Shown here in pieces: positions 7,363 to 14,502 of a stretch of DNA of 18,321 bases. The number at the start of each line of letters is the position of its first letter. The first letter of the stretch is position 1. This DNA comes from Comamonas sp. (GTDB taxonomy: Bacteria > Pseudomonadota > Gammaproteobacteria > Burkholderiales > Burkholderiaceae_C): NCBI GenBank assembly GCA_019236485.1, contig JAFAIY010000350.1, forward strand, positions 1-18,321. Direction: 5' to 3'. The notes below the pieces were generated by a model. That model was given only the letters and a program-made list of their open reading frames with translations, ran no database searches and was not told the origin of the DNA. The position numbers and the translations under genes are program-made.

Positions 7363-8707
7363 AGCCCAGTTTGACCTTGGACGCCAGATAGATCAGCAGC
7401 AGCACCGGCAGGCCCATCAGCGCCGTGGTGTGAAAAAACGCCTGGTAACCATAGGCATCCACGAAAGCCCCCGAGAAGCCGGCCAGCCATTTGGGCATGA
7501 GCAGCATCATGGAGCTGAACAGCGCGTACTGGGTCGCCGAGTACTGCACATTGGTCAGGCCCGAGAGATAGGCGATGAAGGCCGCGGAAGCGATGCCGCC
7601 CGACAGATTGTCGGCGCTGACCACCCAGACCAGCGCAAACACGTCATGGCCGCGCGTGGCCAGCCAGGCGAACAGCATATTGGTGCCGGCCGAGAGCACC
7701 GCGCCCAGCATGAGCACGCGCATCACGCCCCAGCGCACGGCCAGGGAGCCGCCCACAAAGCCGCCGGCCAGCGTCATGATGACGCCGAACACCTTGGTCA
7801 CGGCCGCCACCTCGTCCTTGGTATAGCCCATGTCCACATAGAAGGGATTGGCCATGATGCCCATGACCACGTCGCTGACCCGGTACAGGCCGATCAGCGC
7901 CAGCAGCAGCAGCGCCTGCCAGCGGTAGCGGCCGATGAAATCGGCGAACGGCGCGATCAGCGCGCCCTTGATCCATTCGGCCGCATTGCGCGCCGGAGCC
8001 TGGGGCCTGGCTTCGGGCTCGGGCGACAGCAGCACCGTGACCATGCCCACCAGCATGCTCGCCGCCATCACCGTATACGCCACATGCCAGGCATGGACCA
8101 CATAGCCCTGCAGCCCGCCCTGCACCTGCGAGGCCACCCAGAGCACGCCCGCGCCGGCCCAGATCATGGCCAGGCGATAGCCGGTCTGGTAGGTGGCGGC
8201 CAGGGCCGCCTGCTCCTCCAGCACGGCCGACTCGATGCGGTAGGCGTCAAGCGCGATGTCCTGCGTGGCCGAACCGAAGGCCACCAGCAGTGCGCACATG
8301 ACCAGGGGTTGCAGCGCCTGCTTGGGGTCCATGAACGACATGCCCAGCAGCCCGGCCACGATCAGCAGCTGCGAAAACAGCAGCCAGCTGCGGCGCCGCC
8401 CCAGCATCCGGTTCAGCACGGGCAGCGGCAGCCTGTCCACCAGCGGCGACCAGACCCATTTGAACGCATAGGCCAGGCCTACCCAGCTCAGAAAGCCTAT
8501 GGTGGTGCGGTCGATCTCGGCCTCGCGCAGCCAGAAGCTCAGGGTTCCCAGCACCAGCAGCAGCGGCAGGCCCGCCGAGAAGCCCAGGGCCAGCATGCGC
8601 AGGCTCGCGGGCCGGGCATAGACCTTGAAGGCCTGGCCCCAGCCGCGCTTCGGGGCGGCTTCTTCGGTGGTGTTGAGGGTGCTGGAAGTTTTGAACGACT
8701 CGGTCAT
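7352..8707 (-). CDS. ampG: AmpG-like muropeptide MFS transporter
   Basis: A 451-aa major facilitator protein with about twelve hydrophobic helices. AmpG permeases import anhydro-muropeptides (GlcNAc-anhydroMurNAc-peptides) from the periplasm for cell-wall recycling, and in many Gram-negatives influence beta-lactamase induction. Family-typical stretches are GFSAGLPLLLVLGTLSFWLRE in TM1 and the loop after it, SWVGLAYAFKWVWSPLVDR, GRRRSWLL, SATQDIALDAYRIE and MGYTKDEVAAVTKVFG. The start is the ATG at 8707, where the conserved protein begins, preceded by AGAGAG 8 bases upstream. The frame stays open much further upstream but only through sequence antisense to the AraC and EamA genes. It diverges from the AraC-type regulator with 99 bases between. 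Confidence 0.85.
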   Translation of the reverse strand: MTESFKTSSTLNTTEEAAPKRGWGQAFKVYARPASLRMLALGFSAGLPLLLVLGTLSFWLREAEIDRTTIGFLSWVGLAYAFKWVWSPLVDRLPLPVLNRMLGRRRSWLLFSQLLIVAGLLGMSFMDPKQALQPLVMCALLVAFGSATQDIALDAYRIESAVLEEQAALAATYQTGYRLAMIWAGAGVLWVASQVQGGLQGYVVHAWHVAYTVMAASMLVGMVTVLLSPEPEARPQAPARNAAEWIKGALIAPFADFIGRYRWQALLLLALIGLYRVSDVVMGIMANPFYVDMGYTKDEVAAVTKVFGVIMTLAGGFVGGSLAVRWGVMRVLMLGAVLSAGTNMLFAWLATRGHDVFALVWVVSADNLSGGIASAAFIAYLSGLTNVQYSATQYALFSSMMLLMPKWLAGFSGAFVDAYGYQAFFHTTALMGLPVLLLIYLASKVKLGSSA

Positions 8708-8806
8708 GGTCTGGCTCTCTGGGCAGAGGGCATTATCGGTTGCCCATGGCCCGGCGCAGGCGCTACCATCGCCTACCCCGCCGCTTGGTCTATACGCACA
8801 GTGCCC

Positions 8807-9502
8807 ATGAGCAAGGACTCGCCGCCCACCCGCCCCGTGCTTTTGCAAGCGCAGACCTCGGTGCGCCGCTACAGCGGCGAACACCAGGCCCATGCCCACG
8901 AGCATGCGCAGATTCTGTTCGCGCTGCGGGGCCGCATGGAGCTCGAGGTCGGCAGGCAGTCCGGCTTTGTGGACAGCGCCTGCGGCATGGTCATACCCGC
9001 GGGCACCGATCACGGCTATCTGGCCCAGCCCCAGACCCAGGTCTTCGTGATCGACGCGCCCATGGCGCCCGGCCTGGACAGGCTGCGCCGCTTCGCGGTC
9101 CCGCCGCCGCTGCGCTTTCCCGTCTCCAGCCTGTCGGCCGCGGCGCAGATGGCCCTGGTGCTGCAAGCCCCCACCCTGCTGCAGCGCCGCGGCCTGGACC
9201 TGCAATGGCTGCAGCAGCGGGTACAGGCGGCCCTGCACGAGAGCTGGCCCACGGCGCGGCTGGCCGAGCTGATGCATCTGAGCGTGGCCCAGTTCCATGC
9301 GCGCTTTGTGGAGCTCATGGGCAGCACGCCCCAGGACTGGCTGCGCGGCCTGCGCCTGGATGCGGCCACGCAGCAGCTCAGGCAGGGCGCGGCGCTGGAG
9401 CTCACCGCGCTGCGCTGCGGTTATGCCTCGGCCAGCGCCCTGGCCTATGCGCTGCGGCGCGAACGGGGTGTGACCTCGCGCCAGCTGCGCGCCACTCGCT
9501 GA
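8807..9502 (+). CDS. AraC-family transcriptional regulator with N-terminal cupin domain
   Basis: A 231-aa protein, somewhat short for AraC regulators. Residues about 18-85 form a cupin-like sensor domain with the His-rich HAHEHAQILFALRG and MVIPAGTDHGY motifs, which may bind a small ligand or metal. The C-terminal part (about 130-231) is an AraC-type double helix-turn-helix: first helix pair around 149-167 (TARLAELMHLSVAQFHARF) and second around 198-217 (ELTALRCGYASASALAYALR). The ATG at 8807 is the first methionine that precedes the conserved domain. It is divergent from ampG and 63 bases upstream of the EamA transporter gene on the same strand. Regulators of this type beside EamA exporters commonly control them, so the exporter is the likelier target, with ampG possible. 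Confidence 0.85.
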   Translation: MSKDSPPTRPVLLQAQTSVRRYSGEHQAHAHEHAQILFALRGRMELEVGRQSGFVDSACGMVIPAGTDHGYLAQPQTQVFVIDAPMAPGLDRLRRFAVPPPLRFPVSSLSAAAQMALVLQAPTLLQRRGLDLQWLQQRVQAALHESWPTARLAELMHLSVAQFHARFVELMGSTPQDWLRGLRLDAATQQLRQGAALELTALRCGYASASALAYALRRERGVTSRQLRATR

Positions 9503-9550
9503 GCCGCCCACCGCAAGCGTTTCTCGACAGTTGGGCCGCGGCGGGCCGCG

Positions 9551-9568
9551 CATGATGGCTGCATCATG
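9551..9568 (+). promoter_or_regulatory. Inverted repeat covering the EamA transporter start codon
   Basis: CATGATG (9551-9557) and CATCATG (9562-9568) are perfect 7-base complements around the 4-base loop GCTG. The right arm contains the ATG start (9566-9568). In mRNA the hairpin would hide the initiation codon, and no clear Shine-Dalgarno sequence is seen upstream. It could dampen translation or be a regulator site in DNA; it could also be chance. Confidence 0.4.
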
Positions 9569-10492
9569 TCTTCCGTCTCCACTCTCTCTTCTCCCGCACC
9601 CCGCGCCGCGCTGGGCCCCGTGGGTCTGGTGCTGGCCGCGGCCATGCTCTGGGGCACCACGGGCACGGCGCAGCACTTTGCGCCGGCTCAGCTCTCGCCC
9701 TACTGGGTGGGCGGCTTGCGCATGGCCATGGCCGCGCTGTTCTTCCTGGGCCTCACCCTGGTGCTGGACCGCGGGCGCCCGGCAGCGCCGCTGCGCTGGG
9801 GCCGGCTGCTGTTCTGCGGCCTGTGCATGGCCGTCTACAACCTCAGCTTTTTTGCGGGCGTGCGCGCCAGCGGCGTGGCCCTGGGCACGGCGCTGGCCAT
9901 AGGCAGCGGCCCCATCTGGGCCGGGCTCATGCAGGCCGTGGTGCAAAAGCGCATGCCCGGCGCGCAATGGTGGCTGGGCACCTGCACAGGCGTGGGCGGC
10001 GGCGTTGTCATGGCCCTGGCCGCCACCGACCGCCAGCATCTGCCCTGGGCCGGCATGGCGCTGTGCCTGCTGGCCGGCCTGTCCTATGCGGCCTATGCGC
10101 TGGTCAACCAGGCCCTGGTGGTGCAGGGCCGTGTCGCCAGGGTCAATGCCTGGGTGTTCGGCTGCTCGGCCCTGATGTCCCTGCCCCTGGCCGCATGGCT
10201 GGGCGGGCCGCTGCATACCAGCGCCAGCGGCTGGGCCGTGGTGGTCTATCTGGGCATGGTGGCCACGGGCTTCGCCTATCTGCTGTTCTCCGTGGGCCTG
10301 CGCGGCATGTCGGCGGCCACGGGGGTGGCGCTGAGCAAGGCCGAGCCCATCACGGCCTTTCTGCTGTCGCTGCTGGTGGTGGGTGAACGCCCGGCCTGGT
10401 GGTCGGCCCTAGGCCTGCTGGGCGTGATAGCCGGCCTGTGGCTGGTGGTGCGGGCCGAGCGCAGCAGCCAGCAGCGGCCCGGCCTCGCATAG
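9566..10492 (+). CDS. EamA/DMT-family transporter (RhaT/YdcZ-like exporter)
   Basis: A 308-aa protein with about ten membrane helices arranged as two EamA repeats (about residues 15-150 and 163-300). The repeat hallmarks are AAMLWGTTGTAQH near the N-terminus, PYWVGGLRMAMAALFF, ASGVALGTALAIGSGPIWAGL, and in the second half GLSYAAYALVNQ, GFAYLLFSVGLRGMSAATGVALSKAEPITAFLLSLLVVGE and the terminal GLLGVIAGLW. These transporters usually export amino acids or other small metabolites; the substrate is not predictable. The AraC-type gene lies immediately upstream on the same strand. An M48 protease gene starts 9 bases after its stop, so they may be co-transcribed. The start codon lies in an inverted repeat. 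Confidence 0.9.
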   Translation: MSSVSTLSSPAPRAALGPVGLVLAAAMLWGTTGTAQHFAPAQLSPYWVGGLRMAMAALFFLGLTLVLDRGRPAAPLRWGRLLFCGLCMAVYNLSFFAGVRASGVALGTALAIGSGPIWAGLMQAVVQKRMPGAQWWLGTCTGVGGGVVMALAATDRQHLPWAGMALCLLAGLSYAAYALVNQALVVQGRVARVNAWVFGCSALMSLPLAAWLGGPLHTSASGWAVVVYLGMVATGFAYLLFSVGLRGMSAATGVALSKAEPITAFLLSLLVVGERPAWWSALGLLGVIAGLWLVVRAERSSQQRPGLA

Positions 10493-10501
10493 ACTTGGCA
10501 T

Positions 10502-11326
10502 ATGCGCGCCCTCCTCTCTGCTCCTAACCTGTCTGCCCCCCGCTGCCTGATGCTGGCCCTGGCCTGCGCCGCGCTGCAGCCGGCCCAGGCCCAGGTGGAT
10601 GTGGGCAATGCCTCGGTCATGCGGCGCCTGGTGCCCGCGGAAACCCTGGAGAACGCCGCCACGCAGCAGTACCAGGAGCTTTTGCAGCAGGCCAGGGCCC
10701 AGGGGGCTCTCGCAGGCAGCGACAGCGCCCAGCTTCAACGCCTGCGCGGCATTGCCCAGCGCCTGATTCCCTATGCGGCGCAATGGAATCCGCGCGCCAG
10801 CCAGTGGCGCTGGGAAGTCAATCTGATTGGCAGCAAGCAGATCAATGCGTTCTGCATGCCCGGCGGCAAGATCGCCTTCTACACCGGCATCATCGACCAG
10901 CTCAAGCTCAGCGACGACGAGATCGCCATGGTCATGGGCCACGAGATGGCGCATGCGCTGCGCGAGCATTCGCGCGAACAGCTGGCCAAGAACCAGGCCA
11001 CCAGCATAGGCATATCGCTGGGCGCGCAGCTGCTGGGCCTGGGCGATATCGGCAGCGCCGCGGCGCGGTTTGGCGGGCAGCTGCTCAGCCTCAAGTTCAG
11101 CCGCGGCGACGAGAGCGAAGCCGATCTCGTGGGGCTGGAGCTGGCCGCCCGCGCAGGCTACAACCCGCAGGCCTCGGTCAGCCTGTGGCGCAAGATGGGC
11201 GAGGCCACGGGCAATGGCGGCATAGGCTTTCTCTCCACCCACCCCACGGGCCCGGACCGCATACGCCAGCTGGAAAGCAATGTGCCGCGCGTGATGCCCC
11301 TGTACGAGCAGGCCCGCCGCCGCTAG
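10502..11326 (+). CDS. Secreted M48-family zinc metallopeptidase
   Basis: A 274-aa exported protease resembling the LoiP/YggG and BepA-type periplasmic M48 enzymes involved in envelope protein quality control. An N-terminal signal peptide (basic start, hydrophobic about 13-25, PAQAQ) would be cut by signal peptidase I near residue 30. The Cys within it lacks a proper lipobox. The catalytic motif is GHEMAHALREH with H147, E148 and H151. The third zinc ligand is likely Glu204 in DESEADLVG (ExxAD pattern). NAFCMPGGKIAFYTGII and STHPTGPDRIRQLE are also family-conserved. No TPR domain follows, so it is the short form. Its stop is only 6 bases from the stop of convergent boxR. Confidence 0.9.
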   Translation: MRALLSAPNLSAPRCLMLALACAALQPAQAQVDVGNASVMRRLVPAETLENAATQQYQELLQQARAQGALAGSDSAQLQRLRGIAQRLIPYAAQWNPRASQWRWEVNLIGSKQINAFCMPGGKIAFYTGIIDQLKLSDDEIAMVMGHEMAHALREHSREQLAKNQATSIGISLGAQLLGLGDIGSAAARFGGQLLSLKFSRGDESEADLVGLELAARAGYNPQASVSLWRKMGEATGNGGIGFLSTHPTGPDRIRQLESNVPRVMPLYEQARRR

Positions 11327-11332
11327 CCGCGC

Positions 11333-12235
11333 TCAGCAGCCGAGCTGTGCGCGCAGCTGCTCCAGGCTTTGCTCCAGGCTCTGGCCGCTGGTGTCGAGCA
11401 GGTGGTCGGCCTTGGAATAAAACGCCGAGCGCCCGTCCAGGATGCGACGCAGATCGTCCATGGCCTCGGGGTTGGCGGCCATGGGCCGGGTATCGCCCTG
11501 GGCCACGACACGTCCCATATGCTCCTCGGGCCTGGCCTGCAGCCAGACCGTGGTGCAGTGGCTGAGCAGCTCGTTGAAGGTCGCGGGGTCCGACACGATG
11601 CCGCCCGGCGTGGCGATCACCACATCGCTGTAGATCTGCACGGCCTCCTCCAGAGCCCGGCGCTCGTAGCGCCGGTAGGCGCCGGCGCCATACAGATCAT
11701 AGATTTCGCGCACGCTGCAGCCGGCTACGCGCTCGATTTCCTGGTTCAGCTCCAGAAACGGCACGTTCAGATACTCGGCCAGCATGCGTCCCAGCGTGGA
11801 CTTGCCCGCGCCGCGCAGGCCTATGAGCGCGATGCGCGAGCCGCGGTGCGGATCGCCGCTGGGCGCCGTGCCCAGGATCTCGCCCGCGGCCAGGCGCACG
11901 CGGTGCAGGTCCTGCTCGCTGCGGCCTTCGAGCAGCTCGCGCAGCAGCAGCCATTCGGCACTGGAGGCCGTCACATCGCCTAGCAGCTCGGCCATGCTGC
12001 ACTGCAGCGCCAGCGCGATCTGGTGGAGCACCAGAATGGAGACATTGCCGGTGCCGTATTCGAGGTTGGCCAGATGCCGCTCCGACACCTGGGCGCTGGC
12101 AGCCAGATTGCGGCGCGTCAGGCCCCGGCGCGCGCGCAGATTGCGCACGCGCTCCCCCAATGCCTGCAGCAGCGGACTCTTGCCTGCCTCATCCCCTTCC
12201 GCCACGGATGCGGATGCCATGTCTAACTGATCCAT
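11333..12235 (-). CDS. boxR: BoxR-type transcriptional regulator (XRE HTH fused to shikimate-kinase-like domain)
   Basis: BoxR/BzdR proteins repress benzoate-degradation operons and release DNA when benzoyl-CoA binds the kinase-like domain (studied in Azoarcus). The 300-aa product shows an XRE-type helix-turn-helix at about 26-85 (RVRNLRARRGLTRRNLAASA, VSERHLANLEYGTGN), a linker, and a shikimate-kinase-like domain from about 133 with Walker A GLRGAGKST (139-147) and ATPGGIVS. The start is the ATG at 12235, with GGAG 4 bases upstream; an upstream TTG/GTG extension to 12283 lacks support. It is divergent from the box operon, and the intergenic region carries matched operator-like repeats overlapping both promoters, consistent with autoregulation. 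The 3' end meets the M48 gene tail to tail with no visible terminator. Confidence 0.92.
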   Translation of the reverse strand: MDQLDMASASVAEGDEAGKSPLLQALGERVRNLRARRGLTRRNLAASAQVSERHLANLEYGTGNVSILVLHQIALALQCSMAELLGDVTASSAEWLLLRELLEGRSEQDLHRVRLAAGEILGTAPSGDPHRGSRIALIGLRGAGKSTLGRMLAEYLNVPFLELNQEIERVAGCSVREIYDLYGAGAYRRYERRALEEAVQIYSDVVIATPGGIVSDPATFNELLSHCTTVWLQARPEEHMGRVVAQGDTRPMAANPEAMDDLRRILDGRSAFYSKADHLLDTSGQSLEQSLEQLRAQLGC

Positions 12236-12284
12236 AAAGCTCCCCAGAGGGCGTGAATGATAAACAGTCGGGGTTAACGCCAAT

Positions 12285-12299
12285 CATGCAATATATTGC
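12285..12299. promoter_or_regulatory. Candidate BoxR operator, left site
   Basis: The site contains CATGCAATAT (12285-12294), whose exact inverted copy lies at 12344-12353, and a perfect 12-base palindrome GCAATATATTGC (12288-12299). It covers the -10 of the proposed boxR promoter and abuts the -35 of the box operon, so a bound repressor would block both. Assignment to BoxR is inferred from position and from reported TGCA-containing sites of the related BzdR. Confidence 0.6.
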
Positions 12300-12317
12300 T
12301 TGACACTCAATTGTCAC
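12290..12317 (-). promoter_or_regulatory. Candidate boxR promoter
   Basis: Read on the minus strand, GTGACA (12317-12312; 5 of 6 to TTGACA) is followed after 16 bases by TATATT (12295-12290; 5 of 6 to TATAAT). It would start transcription near 12283, giving a leader of about 48 bases before the boxR ATG. Its -10 lies inside the left operator-like palindrome. Confidence 0.5.
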
Positions 12318-12328
12318 CTAATTATCTT
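12300..12328 (+). promoter_or_regulatory. Candidate box operon promoter
   Basis: A perfect -35 TTGACA (12300-12305) is separated by 17 bases from TATCTT (12323-12328; 4 of 6). The predicted start is near 12335, inside the right operator-like site, leaving a leader of about 67 bases. The -35 region overlaps that of the divergent boxR promoter; TGACA (12301-12305) and TGTCA (12312-12316) are inverted copies. Confidence 0.6.
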
Positions 12329-12333
12329 TCGAT

Positions 12334-12353
12334 TGCACGCACAATATTGCATG
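12334..12353. promoter_or_regulatory. Candidate BoxR operator, right site
   Basis: Contains two TGCA tetramers (12334-12337 and 12348-12351) and ATATTGCATG (12344-12353), the exact inverted copy of the left site arm 49 bases upstream, with the palindrome CAATATTG at 12342-12349. It covers the predicted transcription start of the box operon, a classical repressor position. Confidence 0.55.
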
Positions 12354-12401
12354 TTTCATCGAAGATTTGATGCTGATCAGAACAGCACTTCAGGAGACAA
12401 C

Positions 12402-12896
12402 ATGGCCGCCCCCACCGCCACGCCCGCGCTTGAGAGATTTCAACAGCTGGTCGCAACTGTCGCCCAGAGCCTGGACGGACGCGCTTTGGATGCCGGGCTC
12501 GCGGCCTGGCTCAATCAGCACTATGGTGCAGACAGCGCCTGGTACACCCAGATGCACGCGGCCTGTGCCAGCGGCGTGGCCCAGGGCTGGCTCTGCCAGC
12601 GCGAAAACGCGGGCATACGCTGGGGCCGCGTGTTCGAAGCCGGTCCCGCGCTCGGCGGCTTCTCGGTCGACGTGGTGCAGATGAAAGACCTTGCCGGACC
12701 GCACCATACCCACCCGCTGGGCGAGATCGATCTCATCCTGCCCATCACCCCCGGCGCGCTGTTCGACGGCCATCCTGCGGGCTGGTGCGTCTACGGCCCG
12801 GGCAGCGCCCACCGGCCCACGGTCAGCCGGGGCGAGGCCTGGGTGCTCTATCTGCTGCCAGCAGGGCAGATCCAGTTCACACGCGCTGCGGCCTGA
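12402..12896 (+). CDS. Cupin-like PF16155 (DUF4863) protein of the box operon
   Basis: First gene of the box operon, 164 aa. The ATG at 12402 has AGGAG (12392-12396) five bases upstream, which fixes the start; the frame is open further up only through the promoter. The N-terminal half is helical; the C-terminal half looks like a metal-binding cupin: HHTHPLGEIDLILPITPG gives H102, H104 and E108, and GPGSAHRPTVSRGE gives H137. From memory, this family includes the 4-hydroxylaminobenzoate lyase PnbB of nitrobenzoate degraders, and members recur in box clusters. Its benzoyl-CoA-pathway role is not known to me; a lyase or isomerase acting on an aromatic acid, or a sensor, would fit. Family name moderately sure, function unsure. 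Confidence 0.75.
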   Translation: MAAPTATPALERFQQLVATVAQSLDGRALDAGLAAWLNQHYGADSAWYTQMHAACASGVAQGWLCQRENAGIRWGRVFEAGPALGGFSVDVVQMKDLAGPHHTHPLGEIDLILPITPGALFDGHPAGWCVYGPGSAHRPTVSRGEAWVLYLLPAGQIQFTRAAA

Positions 12897-12936
12897 AGCC
12901 GCGGCCCGCTTTCTTCCATTTGCAGAGGTTGAGGTC

Positions 12937-14499
12937 ATGACTGAGTTACTTGCCAACCATGTTGCGGGCCGCTGGCAAACCGGCACCGGCCCGGGCAGCG
13001 CCTTGCTGGACCCGGTGCTAGGGACCGAGCTGGTACGCGTGGATGCCACGGGCCTGGATCTGGCGGCCGCCTTTGCGTTTGCGCGCGACACCGGCGGCAA
13101 GGCCTTGCGCGCCATGAGCTATGCGCAGCGCGCCAGGCGGCTGGCCGATGTGGCCGCCGTGCTGCAAAGCCACCGCGATGCCTATTACGCAATCTCCACG
13201 GCCAACAGCGGCACCGTGAAGAACGACACGGCTGTGGATGTGGACGGCGGCATCTACACCCTGGGCCAGTACGCCAAATGGGGGGCGGCTCTGGGTGACA
13301 CCCGGCATCTCGACGATGGCGCGGCCGTGGCGCTGGCCAAGGAGGGCGCCTTCCAGTCCCGTCATCTTCAGGTGCCCACACGCGGCCTGGCCCTGTTCAT
13401 CAACGCCTTCAACTTCCCGGGCTGGGGGCTGTGGGAAAAAGCCGCACCGGCCCTGCTCTCGGGCGTGCCCATCATCGTCAAGCCCGCCACGGCCACGGCC
13501 TGGCTCACGCAGCGCATGGTCCGGGATGTGATCGAGGCCGGCGTGCTGCCGCCGGGCGCGCTGTCCGTCATCTGCGGCAGCTCGGCCGGGCTGCTGGACC
13601 AGCTGCAGCCCATGGATGTGATCTCGTTCACAGGGTCGGCCGCCACGGCCGCCACCATACGCTCGCATGCGGCCATCACCCGCGATTCGGTGCGCTGCAA
13701 TATCGAGGCCGACAGCGTGAACTGCGCGCTGCTGCTGCCCGGCCATGCGGCCGACAGCGAGGCCCTGGCCCTGCTGGCGCGCGAGGTGGCGCGCGAGATG
13801 ACGGTCAAGTCCGGCCAGAAATGCACGGCCATACGCCGCGTGCTGGTGCCGCAGGCGCGGTATGACGAGCTGGCCCAGGCCATAGGCGCGCAGCTGGCCA
13901 AGGTCAGCGTGGGCAACCCACGCCATGAAGGCGTGCGCATGGGCTCGCTGGTCAGCCGCGCGCAATACGACACTGTGCAACAGGGCCTGAACCGGCTGCT
14001 CGCGCATACCGATGCGCTTTACGACGGCAGACAGAACCCGCTGCTCGATGCCGATCCCGCGATTGCCGCCTGCGCCCGGCCCGTGCTGCTGGGCACCCGG
14101 GACCCCGATGGCTGCGCGCTGGTGCATGACATGGAGGTCTTCGGCCCCGTGGCCACGCTGCTGCCCTACCGCGATCTGGAGCACGGCCTGGCCCTGGCCC
14201 ATCGCGGCCAGGGCTCGCTGGTGTGTTCGCTGTATGGCGAGGATGCGGGCGCCCTGGCCGCTGCGGCCAGCGAACTCGCGGCCAGCCATGGCCGCGTGCA
14301 TGTGGTCACGCCCGACGTGGCCAAGCTGCACACAGGCCACGGCAACGTCATGCCCCAGTCCCTGCACGGCGGCCCAGGCCGTGCCGGCGGCGGCGCCGAG
14401 CTCGGCGGCCTGCGGGCGCTGGATTTCTATCACCGCAAGAGCGCCATCCAGGCCGCGCCCCAGGTCCTGCAAGCGCTTGTTCAAAGCGCAGGAGTGTGA
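12937..14499 (+). CDS. boxD: 3,4-dehydroadipyl-CoA semialdehyde dehydrogenase (NADP+)
   Basis: BoxD oxidises the aldehyde released when BoxC opens the benzoyl-CoA epoxide ring, giving 3,4-dehydroadipyl-CoA on the way to beta-oxidation. The 520-aa product is an aldehyde dehydrogenase with family-typical length. NAFNFPGWG (Asn159 probably stabilises the oxyanion), VKPATATAW (K182, cofactor), SFTGSAATA, the general base in NIEADSVNC (E257) and the nucleophile in [11 protein letters not shown] (C296) are all present; the usual ELGGK is replaced by NIEADS, typical of BoxD/PaaZ-like dehydrogenases. [12 protein letters not shown] and the C-terminal [15 protein letters not shown] follow. The ATG at 12937 is chosen because AGAGG lies 8 bases upstream. 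It is 40 bases after the cupin gene and 3 bases before the ligase gene. Confidence 0.93.
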   Translation: MTELLANHVAGRWQTGTGPGSALLDPVLGTELVRVDATGLDLAAAFAFARDTGGKALRAMSYAQRARRLADVAAVLQSHRDAYYAISTANSGTVKNDTAVDVDGGIYTLGQYAKWGAALGDTRHLDDGAAVALAKEGAFQSRHLQVPTRGLALFINAFNFPGWGLWEKAAPALLSGVPIIVKPATATAWLTQRMVRDVIEAGVLPPGALSVICGSSAGLLDQLQPMDVISFTGSAATAATIRSHAAITRDSVRCNIEADSVNCALLLPGHAADSEALALLAREVAREMTVKSGQKCTAIRRVLVPQARYDELAQAIGAQLAKVSVGNPRHEGVRMGSLVSRAQYDTVQQGLNRLLAHTDALYDGRQNPLLDADPAIAACARPVLLGTRDPDGCALVHDMEVFGPVATLLPYRDLEHGLALAHRGQGSLVCSLYGEDAGALAAAASELAASHGRVHVVTPDVAKLHTGHGNVMPQSLHGGPGRAGGGAELGGLRALDFYHRKSAIQAAPQVLQALVQSAGV

Positions 14500-14502
14500 A
14501 CC

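Noticed and set aside
7298..8806. Very long plus-strand open frame running through ampG into the AraC gene
   Set aside because: It is antisense to the strongly conserved AmpG coding sequence and is His/Gln/Arg-rich low-complexity, typical of antisense frames in G+C-rich DNA. Only the part from 8807 shows a real domain.
8708..8806. Promoters for ampG and the AraC gene
   Set aside because: A GATAAT-like element on the minus strand and a TATACG-like element on the plus strand exist, but neither has a credible -35 at the right distance.
8708..10216. Minus-strand open frame that would extend AmpG by some 500 residues
   Set aside because: The extension is antisense to the AraC and EamA genes and shows no domain; AmpG homology begins right after the ATG at 8707.
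10537..10585. Lipoprotein signal in the M48 protease
   Set aside because: The Cys is preceded by ALA rather than a proper lipobox, and a good signal peptidase I site (AQA before Q) follows.
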